64,000 nucleotides of DNA from Cricetomys ansorgei. Lineage: Eukaryota > Chordata > Mammalia > Rodentia > Nesomyidae. The notes beneath the pieces are model-generated. The model did no database searches, was not told the DNA's origin, and saw only the letters and a list, made by a program, of their open reading frames with translations. The translations under genes and the position numbers were made by a program. Below, in pieces: positions 1 to 11,422 of the stretch. Position 1 is the first letter of the stretch; each line of letters begins with the position of its first letter. The DNA lies in contig JAMJFZ010000165.1 in NCBI GenBank assembly GCA_026225945.1, positions 283,501 to 347,500 on the forward strand, written 5' to 3'.

Positions 1-460
1 TGTCTGCTCTCCCCGCCGCCGCCGCCGCCATGGCCGAGTGAGTGACCCGCACGCGCAGCCCGGGCGCGGGAGACTTCCCGCGTGGTGATGGCGGGGCTCT
101 GCCGACCTGCTTCCGCGCGCTCCTCGGCCCCGGGAGTCGCGTGGCCCTCCTCGTGCAGCCCGGACCCCTGCGCCTCCGGGCCCCGCCGTGGGCAGCGCAA
201 GCCCGGCCGCCCCTTCCTGGGAGCTCGCGGGGAAGGCAGGCGGTGCCGGGGTGGGGTGGGGCGGCGCATGCCCCTTCTGCGGGCCAGGCCGCGGGAGCGG
301 TGGCCGGGTCAGGGCACTGGAGGCTTCGTGTGGCCGGACGCGGGTTAGAAGGCGCTCCGAGGGCCGTGCAGCAGCGGGGCGCGGGCGTTCCCGGTGCCTG
401 CTGCGCGAGCGCAGACCGGGAGGGTGCAGGCCACCTGTCCTCTTAAAAGCGACCGAGTAG
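1..460. promoter_or_regulatory. Pgd: Pgd CpG island (3' part)
   Basis: GC- and CpG-rich DNA spanning exon 1 and the first half of intron 1, as expected for a housekeeping promoter. The upstream part is outside the window. The open frames seen here on both strands are artefacts of high GC. Confidence 0.7.
30..37 (+). CDS. Pgd: Pgd coding exon 1 (start codon)
   Basis: Eight coding bases, ATG GCC GA, after a GCC repeat; the donor is gtgagt. The split codon joins to exon 2 as GAA, giving Met-Ala-Glu-Ala-Asp. Only about 29 bases of 5' UTR are in the window. Confidence 0.93.
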
Positions 461-3400
461 CACTAACGTCCTTTCTTTGTTCTTTTTTCCGGATTTCCAG
501 AGCTGACATTGCGCTGATTGGACTGGCTGTCATGGGCCAGAACTTAATTTTGAACATGAATGACCACGGATTTGTGGTAAGCGGTGGGGGACACGGCGCC
601 TTCCCGCCGTGCTCACCGATCCCGCAGGCGTCTGGGGTTGCCTCTCACTCAACTATGGCCCGTTGTCGCTGCTTTTGTAAAGGAAGTGCTACTTCAGTTG
701 TGCCAACCCTGTGGTTGGAGGAAGAGCCTCCTTGGTCAGCGATGAATGTAAAGAAAGCTAGGTGTTGCAGCTCAATTGGCTAGTGAAACCTAAGGGCAAG
801 TGGACAGTTGTAGGCGGCTGACTCACGGTATTGCCCCACTGGAGTCTCAACTTCAGGGCTCAAGGGATCCTCCCATCTTAGCCTCCTGAGTAGCTAAAGG
901 ATCCCTCGGCCTGTGGGCTCCGAATGTTCTCTCTAAATAGTAACCTGGTTTAGATGCCAGGATTAACAGGAACAAAAGACCAGGCAGGAGCGTCAGGCTG
1001 AACCTGAAAAGCAACAAGTGACCCCTGGCCTTTGCCTTGGTTCTCTGCCTTGGTTTCCTCCTGCGGACGGAACTTTGCAGTGATCAGCCTGCACTTAAGA
1101 AAAAGAGAAGGCAGACCAACTCTCTTGAGACCAACGTTTCATGTTGCTAGCTCCACCATCCTCAGGGCGTACCTGTCCCAGATCTTCTAAGCAGGCCTTT
1201 GTCTTTCCAGGTCTGTGTTTTCAATAGGACCGTGTCCAAAGTTAATGATTTCTTGGCCAACGAGGCAAAGGGAACCAAAGTGATTGGTGCAGAGTCCTTG
1301 GGGGAGATGGTCTCCAGACTGAAGAAGCCCCGCCGGGTCATGCTCCTTGTGAAGGCTGGGCAGGCGGTGGATGATTTCATCGAGAAACTGGTAAGGCCAG
1401 CTCTGTTCTCAGATGCAGCTAGCTCCTTAGAGTTTCCTGTTTCTTCCTCTAACTGTCTAACTTCAGAGACTTTTTTGTTTTCAGTTTCTGGATATGAACT
1501 GGTCCGGTTCTGATAAAATGATTGCTAGAATATTTAGGTCTTGTTTGTCTTGATTGGCACTCGAGTAATAGTAATTCTTTTTTATATTATTTTTCTAAAA
1601 AGATTTTTCATTTTATTTTATGTGTATGAGTGTTTTGCCTGCGTGTGTAACTACACCACATGTGTGAAATGCCCGTGGACTCTGGAAGAAAGGGTCAGCC
1701 TCCTTGGGATTGGAGTTTATAAGCAGTTCTGAACCCAGGTCCTCTGCAAGAACAGCCAGTGCTCTTAACCCCTGAGCTATCTCTCCAGCCCCTATTTTTA
1801 AAAAAATTTTATTTAGTGTATGTGTAGCTGTAAGTATGACACATTACATGTGGAAGAGGACAATATGTAGGAGTTTGTTCTCTCCTTCCACCATGCGGTT
1901 CCTGGGAAGAACTCAGGTCACCTGGCTTGCTGGCAGGTCCTTTACCCATTGAGCCTACTCACCAGCCCAAGATGATATTATTATTATTATTATTGTTATT
2001 ATTATTATTAGTGTGTGGGGGTGGGAACATGTAGGTGGGGGTCAGAGGACAGCTTTGTGGAGTCACTTTTCTCGCCCCACTTTTGCTTGGGTTCCTGGGA
2101 TCAAGCTTGGATCATCAGACTTACTCAACAAGTGCTTTGACCCACTGATGTCCTGCTGGCCCCATAATGGTCGTGATTCTGGGACACTAAGACATTTCAG
2201 TTAGAGTTGTGAAGAGCAGTAGCTTCTGACCAATAGTCATCTGTTAATGTCTGTTTGATTTGACAACCTGTGTGGTACTGGAGTGCATTGCCCCTGGCTC
2301 CCGCACTAGAGAACTATCTCAGGGCCTTGTGCATGCCAGGTAAACACAAACACCCGACCCCTAAGCCACGTCCCAGCTGCTTTTCACTTTTGTTTGTTTG
2401 ATTTTTTTTCTTTGTTTTGAGGCAGGATGTTACTGTGTACTTCTGTTTCTAGCGGCCTGGTACTTACTATGTAACAGCACAGACTAGCCTTGATCCTGAC
2501 AGTCCTCCTGCCACGTTCTACTTAGTGCTAGGATTACAGGTACCTTCCAACCATACCTGTCTGTGTTTTCTGTTTTTGTTTTGGTCCTGAGGAATAAGAC
2601 CCAGGGCCTTTTACCTTCTGTCCAGAATGGGTTTTATTTAGAAATGAGATGTTTTTGGGATTTTTTTTTTTCCTTCAATATTCCTATAAAATAACAATTC
2701 TTACGAATACTTGTTTTATATAATAACCTTGTACCAATTTGTTGACTTCAACAAGAATATCTTTGGAGAGAAAAAAATATGCTTATGAATGAAGGGGAAC
2801 AGGTAGAAACGATTTATTCGGGTACTCAAAAATAACTGCAATAGTCCTGGGGGTGGAGGGACGACACACGGCTAAGTTACTGCTTTAGGGCTGAAGTATC
2901 TGGGGAAAGTATTATTATCTCGGGTTTGTTTCTAAGAGAGGAAACATTGTAGCCGATATGCTACTGTTTCAGTGGTTTAAAAAGGAGGGAGATTGAGCAG
3001 ATTTGTGCAGCAATTGTCAAACTACCCACACTGAGAGCAAGTTGATTTTCCTTCAATCTAGGAAAGTACTAAAGTGATCTTTCGTGGAACTTTGAAAGAG
3101 GAGACAGAGCAATAACAAGTAAAACCCAGCCCATGCCTTTACTCCCAGCACTCCAGAGGCAGAGACAGGCGGGTCTCTGTGAGTAAGCCACAGCAAATTC
3201 CAGGCCACCCAGGGCTGCACACTGAGACCCTGTCTCAGAGACGGGGAGAAAGAGTATGTTGTGGAGGGCCTGACTGGATTAGGTAGCCACAAACTTAGAA
3301 GTGCAGTTACAGCCACAGGGGATTTTACACTTTACGTGGTGAATGCTTTCCCACTGTTTATTTGGGGTAAATTCTTGTTGAGGTCTGCTTTACTTCTGCC

Positions 3401-6400
3401 TTAGCCCTAAGCTAGTGTCTGGTTACAGGTACCATTGCTGAGCACTGGCGACATCATCATCGATGGAGGAAATTCTGAATACCGGGATACCACAGTAAGT
3501 GTCCTCAGTCCAGATCCACTCAGGTCTTGGGAACCTTTAGAAAGAAATACTAGCATGGTACACGTGGCAGAACTGTCTCATGATCCTTCGGGGACTGGCA
3601 CTAGCAGGCTAGATCTCAACCTCTTTCTGCTAAGACACTTGATAGATGTGACCTCTCAGTTGCATGTCTATATAACTCAAGAGACATGGCTTAGATACAC
3701 CAGGCTGAGAGCTTAACTCTGCCATCTTCAGTCCGTGGCAGTCCAGTGTGCAGCATGGTTGAGAGTCACTGCCCCGAGGGCGTCAGATGCCAAGGCACGT
3801 CACATGGTCTAAAGTGCAAATCGGCAGCAAGACACCCACTGAATTTGTTCATTGCATTTTACCCTGTAAGGTGTTTTCCATTAAAGTGGGATTGTTGTCT
3901 TCAACTATCCCCCTTGGGGATGGATGGTATAGACATCTCAAAAATCAGGGTTTTCTTTTAATTATTTTCAGGACCTTGAACTTATAATCCTCTTATCTTA
4001 GCCTCCTGAGTGTTTGAACTATAGGAGTCTGTTCCTTTTTTTTGAACTGCCACACTGAAAGTATAAACTGTCTGGAATGGTTGACTGCTCCTAGGCCCTT
4101 GGGTCATTTACTAACAGATGTGAGCTTTCTGTTCTGGCCTTACACCTCCCCTCACTCCTCAGAAGGAATTTATTTTTGTGAGATAAACCCTGAATTGTCT
4201 TTTCTCTTTTTAGAGACGATGCCGGGACCTCGAGGCCAAGGGAATCCTGTTTGTGGGGAGCGGCGTCAGTGGTGGTGAGGAGGGGGCTCGGCATGGGCCA
4301 TCCCTCATGCCAGGAGGGCACAAAGAGGCCTGGTGAGTATCCTGGACACCACGGCACCAGGGCAAGCTTGTCAGCACAGGGCAAGCCTGGTGCGAACAGG
4401 GCACACGGTCCCATGCTTGCTCTCCACTGTGGAGATACAGGAGTTAGCGCTGGGGGCGTAGGGCACGTCTCTGTTACCTAGATGTTTGTTCATGCATCGA
4501 GTATGTGCGGCTCCCCCATTACCTCTGTCCTGTCAGGGGCAGATGACTGATGTTTGAAAGCTTAAGGTGTCACTGCCTTAGCCCAGTCCTAAGCGCTGGC
4601 TTTGCAGTTGTAAGTTTTGAGAATTTTTGAGAAGATACACCTTTCTTTGGTGGAGGCTAGAACAGTGAGTGGAAGGTCTTAGGGTCTCTGTGTGCTGACA
4701 GCGAGGGTGGGGTGAAGAGTGGAGGTCTTAGAGGTCACTGCGCTGACAGCGAGGGTGGAGTGGAACGAAGAGTCGTTTTGCTCCAGATAAGAGCATCTCT
4801 AAAGTTCTGCAGGTCCTGGCTGTCCTCTGATCCCAATGTGGTGCTCTCCAATTGCTTGGTTTGGAGTCATAGCTTGTTCTGATGACATTGGGAGATTCCT
4901 CTGCTTTGTGGGGGTCTGGTAGTGAGAAGCTGGGGGCGAAACCCCAGGCCTTGTGCATGTTAAATGTGCACTTGACACCGAGCCATGTCACTCTCCTTCT
5001 CCTGGTGCTTCCGTGGCGCAGGTGTTGATTCCACTCTGAGGCCCACACACAGGGCGTGGAGGTACGCACCTGTCAGACTAGAGTTCCTCTGGAGAGCTTG
5101 GCCTTCTCTTCCCGTTGGCTGAACTGTACTCCCCCTCTCCACAGGCCCCACATCAAGACGATCTTCCAAGCCATCGCTGCAAAAGTAGGATCTGGAGAAC
5201 CCTGCTGTGACTGGGCAAGTTCTGGGCTTCCCTTTGACCAAGTGCTCAGCTGCAGAGAGTCTCCCTGGGTCCCAGTGGTTAGCTCTGTGCTGTAAGCTTC
5301 TCAGTCTAAGTCTCTGCCCCAGCTGGACCTGAAGTACCTGTCTGTCTTAATGTCTGTCCCTTAGCCAACCCTGCAGGGTCTGAGGTGACTGTGTTAAAAG
5401 CAGCTTGCCTCAACTCTACCAAAAAGAGGCTTTTATACCTGGGAGCAGGAAAGGTGAGGGCAGTGAGGGGTCTGTAGCTATTTACTTCATAGCCAAAGAA
5501 TGCTGAAATTAAAGTGGGTTTGCTGCCTGGTCTCATCGGATGTCTCAGGCCATGAGCACGCACCAGTCTCTCTTAGTAGCCTGGCTTTGGAGTTTTCTGT
5601 ACTTGGATGTTCACCAAAGCTCAGGAGTCTGGCCAAGGCGCTTCCCTCCTGTTTGGTGTTGCTGTGAGAATAAACAGCATCCCATCTTGGGGCTTCAGCT
5701 AGTACCATGGATGGAAGCACACCAGCCCAGGGAGGCCAGAGTTGCCACTCAGCCAGCGGTGACTCCTGTGGCTCCAGGCTTGGGTTCAGATCATAGAGTA
5801 AATGGTGTAGAGACTGAGGGCAGGTTCCTGGGTCGTTCACTGCTGGAGCAACAGGAAGGGTGAAGTGAGATGTCCTCATACTGCACAGTTGGTGTCCACA
5901 TCGGAAGAGGGGCAGGCCAGCGGTAAAAGTAGAAGCCTCTGACTGATAGAAGCCCACAGTAGCTATACAAGTGACCGCCGGGAAAGGCTGTGCAGCTGCC
6001 CTCCCGTAGGGATTGCTGCTTTCGACTGCAGAGCCGGCACCGTGAAAGACTGGACTCCGCTGACTCTGTCTCCCTTCCCTGTCCATTAGACAGTCTGCAG
6101 AAACCTGGCTTCCCAGGTCGCCTTTCCAGAGGGCAGAATATCTTGCTCAGAGTAACACTCACAACTGAAGGACCCTCCTTAAATTCCCCATGATAAATTG
6201 ATAAACTTGATTCTTCCTGCCATCTTAGTCAATACCTTGCCATTGGTGGGACCTTCAGAGAATGCATTTCTGGACTTGAAAGGTCAAGGGGTAAGGTCAT
6301 TTTACTCCCAGTAGCTGTTGGGAAAATTGGACTACATTTGTGTCTAGGAAAAAGACAATTTATATTAACCTGCAGTTGCTAGAAAAGTGGTAACTTCAAG

Positions 6401-7769
6401 ACCATGCAGGCTTCACCTTGTGGCTGGAGCCGGGGTCTAGGGAGTGTCTTTTAGTAGCCTGAAAGTGGGAAATACAGGCTACAGAGCTTTTGGTCTGCTG
6501 GGAGGTACTGTGTTCTCTCATGTTTTTGTGTGGGAGCGAGCCTTTCCGAAGTCGTCTTTGGGGTCTGCTGAGACTTCTCCTGTGTCTTCTGCTGCTCTGA
6601 AGGCCTCTTCTCACTTATGGCTGACAGGTGGGAGACGAGGGGTCCGGGCACTTTGTGAAGATGGTGCATAACGGCATAGAGTACGGGGACATGCAGCTGA
6701 TCTGCGAGGCCTACCACCTGATGAAGGATGTCCTGGACATGCCGCACGAGGAGATGGCCCACGTGAGTCCCGGGCGCTGCCTCCTCAGTGGGGTCTGACA
6801 GTCACCCTTCCTCCTTCCTGTTTGCCTGGCTGCCTGGTGGCCCACATGGATTCAGCCTAACGCAAGGGAAGCAATGGAATCATAAAGTATGCTGGCCAGC
6901 CGTGAGGTAATCAGTGTCAGCAGTCGGTGAGCCGTGCTTGTCAGGCACTGTGCGGACCTCATTTACATATCAGCACCACCCCTCCCTGGTAAGCAGGTAC
7001 TCTGCCACAGAGCCCATGCCCGTTCTTACTCTCTTTGCCCCATGAGAGAGGTAAGTAGCTATCTTCGTTGACAAGTCAGGATTGGAGTGTGGGAGCTGGC
7101 TCGGTGGTTGAGAACACTTGGTACTCTTGCAGAAGACCAGACGGGGTTCGGTTTCCAGAACCCACATGGAGGCTCACAGTCATCTATAACGCTTGTTCAG
7201 GGTGTCTGATATCCTCTTCTGACCTCTGTGGGCCTTGTACATGAATACATGCAGGCAACACCCAAACACAAGGAATAAACATCATGATAATAACAATAAT
7301 AAATCTTAAAAATTTTTAAGTTCTTCCCAGTGGGGAGACACAATCATTTCCCCAACATTTTACTAAGAAAATATTCAAGCCAGTGCTGGTGGTGCACGCC
7401 TTTAATCCCAGCACTTGGGAGGCAGAGGCAGGTGGATCTCTTGAGTTCGAGGCCAGCCTGGTCTACAGAACAAGGATAGGACAGCCAAGGCTACACAGAG
7501 AAATTGTCTCGAAACGACTCCCCCAAAGAATAAAATAAAGAAGGAAATATTCAAACATGGGTGTGCACCACTTAGATCCCACCACAGCGTCTCACTGTAC
7601 TGTACCACGTCTGGTCTCATCCCGCATGGAGACTTTCCAAAGTGAACTGTTGGAAACGGAGCCTTTTCCCCTAATATAGCATCATTAGGTAAACATTTAA
7701 TTACAGACATAGACAGGTACATTTTACCAGTCATCTTTAAGAGTCTTTTTGTTTGTTCTTTGACAGTTT

Positions 7770-7809
<40 letters not shown>

Positions 7810-10800
7810 GTATCTTGATCACAACCACCCTACCCTTCCCATTCTACCCCCCAATACCCTCCAACCTCCATCATGACCCCCTTTGCCCTTCATGTTCTCT
7901 CTCTCTCTCTTGTAACCACTGGTTGCACCTAATCACTGTTGCCTGCTGGGATTTTGACTGCCTTTCCTGGCTCAGTCTCATGTGGGTCTCACGCAGGTAA
8001 CAACCGCATTGAGTTCATGTCGTGTCCAGAAGGCAGCATTCACAGACCCCCCACCGTCACCCCTTCTTCCTCCATGGGAGGCCGAGTACTCATGGGTGCT
8101 GTTCTCAGCACTGTGAATGGTTCTGAGTGTCAGCATCAGCTGCTGCCGACCATAGAAGCATCTGTGGCCAGGGTTGAGAGTAGCTCAACCTATGGGCACA
8201 TGCATAAACACTGAGAAGGCCCTTTGCCAATGTGGCTAGTTAGCAAAACAACAGAGGTGGTTTCTCCCAGGGCCTCTGGCCTCCTGAGCTTTTTGAACAG
8301 GTTTACAGTGCCAGCCATGAGGTCCCCCTATGTAGTAGGCCTCAAATCCAATCAGAAAGCTGTCGGTCTCCCCTGTAACCTTCATGCTGATCAGTGGGCA
8401 CATCTTGCATGGCAGGTCAGTAATACGCGTTCAGGGTTCACTGCTGGGTAATGCCACCAATGGCAGTTCTCCCCAGCAGCCTGCACAGCGCCTTCTGGTA
8501 CTGTGAAAACCAGCCAGTAGGGAGGGAGTTTACAGGCCAACCCCAGCTTGACATCTTTATGTCGTTAAGCAGTGTGTCGTGTTCGCTTCAGCAATAGGCT
8601 CTTAGCTAGAACAGTGGCAGTAGCCTGCGTTGTGGGCTCCAGGACTTCCCTCACCAGTAGATGATGTGACCATCACTTTAATTGTTAACTCGGCACAACC
8701 TATGATCACCTGGGAGAGTCTCAGTGAAGGTTTTCTGCATTGGACCGGCCTGTGGGCACGTCTGGTCTGTGAGGGATTTGTCTTAATAAGTTAACTGGGG
8801 AGACTCAGCCCATGGTGTACTGCGCCATTCTAGGCTGGGGTCCTGCACTGAGTAAGAGTAGAAGAGTCAGTCCGAGCAAGGAGGCAGACAAGCCTGTGTG
8901 TCTTCAGCTCACCTTGCCCCCAGCCATGTCTGTGATGTGACCACTCTTCAAGTTCCTGCTACTGTGACTTCCCCGTATAGTCAAGGTCTGTGTGAGTGCT
9001 TGCATGCGTGTGCACACAGTCATGCATGTGCGGTGCCGAGGACTGAACGGGCCTCATGGACTGTCGCTGAGCTCCTGCAGCTCCTGATCCTCATGTATCT
9101 CGGCAGCTGTTCATCTCACTGGCTTGCCTTTGTTCTTTCTAAAGCCTCTAACTTGGTTTTTGTAGTTTGGCTGCTGTACTCTATGCAAGGTACTGTTGTG
9201 AATGCTAAGTATAAGACAGTGAAGGGCTGGGGCGTGGCCTAGAGGTGATGTGTTGCCCCTCGTGTGTAAGGCCCTTGCTATATTAAAGCACGTAAGCTGG
9301 AAGACAATAATAATGAATATGGAGTATAAATTAGTGGTACTCGTTATAGACAGAAGCACGCTGGGAACAGCAGGCAGGTTTTATTTTGTTTCCTACTTTT
9401 ATTTTTGTGGTGCTGGGATGGAACCCAGGGCCTTATGCCTACCAAGCATGCGTTCCACCACTGACCTACACCTGGGCCCAAGAGCAGGGTTTTAGATGGG
9501 CGGTAAGGTGGTGATGTTCATAGACCTGCAGTGAGGAGCTCGCTCCCGGGAGACGGGCAGTTCCAGTGATGAAAAACCAGAGTAACCAGACTGTCACTCA
9601 GCACGGCTGCCTGACCTGCTGAGCGTGACTCGGTGGGCAGCGGTGGGAGTCCACAGGCCGCCAGGAGGGCTCTCGGTCCCCACGTGCTCGGCAGCGGCCA
9701 GCTACGAAGGCTAGAGCAGACAACCAGGCTGCCCACTGGACCCTCACCTGCCTCTCGTCCGTGTAGGCGTTTGAGCAGTGGAACAAGACAGAACTGGACT
9801 CCTTCCTGATTGAAATCACCGCCAACATTCTCAAGTTCCGGGACACTGATGGCAAGGAGCTGTTACCGAAGATCCGGGACAGCGCCGGGCAGAAGGGCAC
9901 CGGGAAGTGGACCGCCATCTCAGCGCTGGAGTACGGCATGCCCGTCACCCTCATCGGTAATGTTGCGCCTCTCACCTGCGCCTTGGCCCACGGCTCTGAT
10001 CCTGTGTCCTGGAATTCTACCCCAGACCGACAGGTGTTGGAGACAGTCTTTTGACCCTGCTCAGGTTTCGGGGTACCTTTTCCTCTCTCTGCACATGGGA
10101 ACGGCCTTCTTACTGCCTCTGAGGTGACTGCAGACGCTACTGTCCTGTCCTCTTAACTTAGGATATTTCAGCATATGATTTAAGCATACTCAGTAACCTA
10201 AGATCTCTGTTTGGTTAGTTCTTGACAGTTTTGAAAAGTAGCCCAGGTTAGCCTTGCCTCAACCTCTGGAGGCCACAAGTGCAGGCATGCCTGCTTTTTT
10301 GTTGTTTTTCTAAGATTCCTTTAATGGGTCCAGTAACAAACGTTCACAGACAAACACATTTTGTTTACGTAGTCAACATTTATTAATATTTTACAAGTTT
10401 TGGGGGCTGGAAAGATGGCTTCATGGTTAAGAGCACTGGCTTCTCTTCCAGTGGTCCTGAGTTCAATTGCTAGCACCCACACGGTGGCTCACAGCCATCT
10501 GTAATGGATCCGGTGCCCCATCTGACATGCAGGTGTACATGCAGACAGAGCAGTCATATACAACAATTAAATTAGGGGAAAAGTATTTTATAGGTTCTGC
10601 CCTTGGATGCTGGAAGAAGAGGGCATGACCTCAGTTCCTTCTCATTTACAAGAAAGCCACTGTCTGTGCCACTTTGTGTTAATGGACTACACATCCGGCT
10701 CACAGAGACAGAGGCCGGGTGTGGCTCAGGCGGTGGAGCACTCGCCTAGCACCACTGGTCTCTGGGTTTGATCCATGGCACTACAAAAACAAACCCAGAA

Positions 10801-11365
10801 AACAAGGAAATAAGAAACCAAAAACTGGTTGTGGGCTGGTGTTTGTTTTGTTTTGTTTTAAGACAGAGTCTCAGTGTGTCCCACAAACCCTGGCTGGCCT
10901 GGAACTGGTCTCTGCTTCTTGAATGCAAAAACTGATTCTTTAAGAATAAAACAAAAGGCTGGGTGTGACGTTGCATGCCGTTAGTCCCAGCAGGCGGATC
11001 TCTGAGTGTGAGGCCACCCTGGTCTACAGAGTGACTTCTAGGACAGCCAGGGCTACACAGAGAAACCCTGTCTCAAAAAAAACAAAAAAAGAAAAGCAAA
11101 GCAAGAGCAGAAGGAGCTGGTGAGGTGGCTCAGCAGATACGGCTCTGGCTCCAGGCCTGATGAGCTGCCTTCAACCCTAAGACCCCCGTGCTGAAAGGCG
11201 AGCGCCAGCTCCTGGAACTGTGTCCTGACCCCATGTGAGTGCTGGGAGCACCGTATGTCTACTCAGAACATACTGTAGTGGAGGAGAGTAGATAGAAGCC
11301 AGGCACGGTCTGCTTCTGTAGCCACAGTTACTCGGGAAGCCGTAACAGGAAGGTCACGTAAGCCT

Positions 11366-11422
<57 letters not shown>

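Noticed and set aside
42..460. Overlapping 88-134 codon open frames at the window start
   Set aside because: They arise from CpG-island composition in Pgd exon 1 and intron 1, overlap each other in several frames and match no family.
8000..8450. Open frames that could look like a small gene in Pgd intron 7
   Set aside because: The DNA matches a minus-strand L1 3' UTR; the frames are chance.
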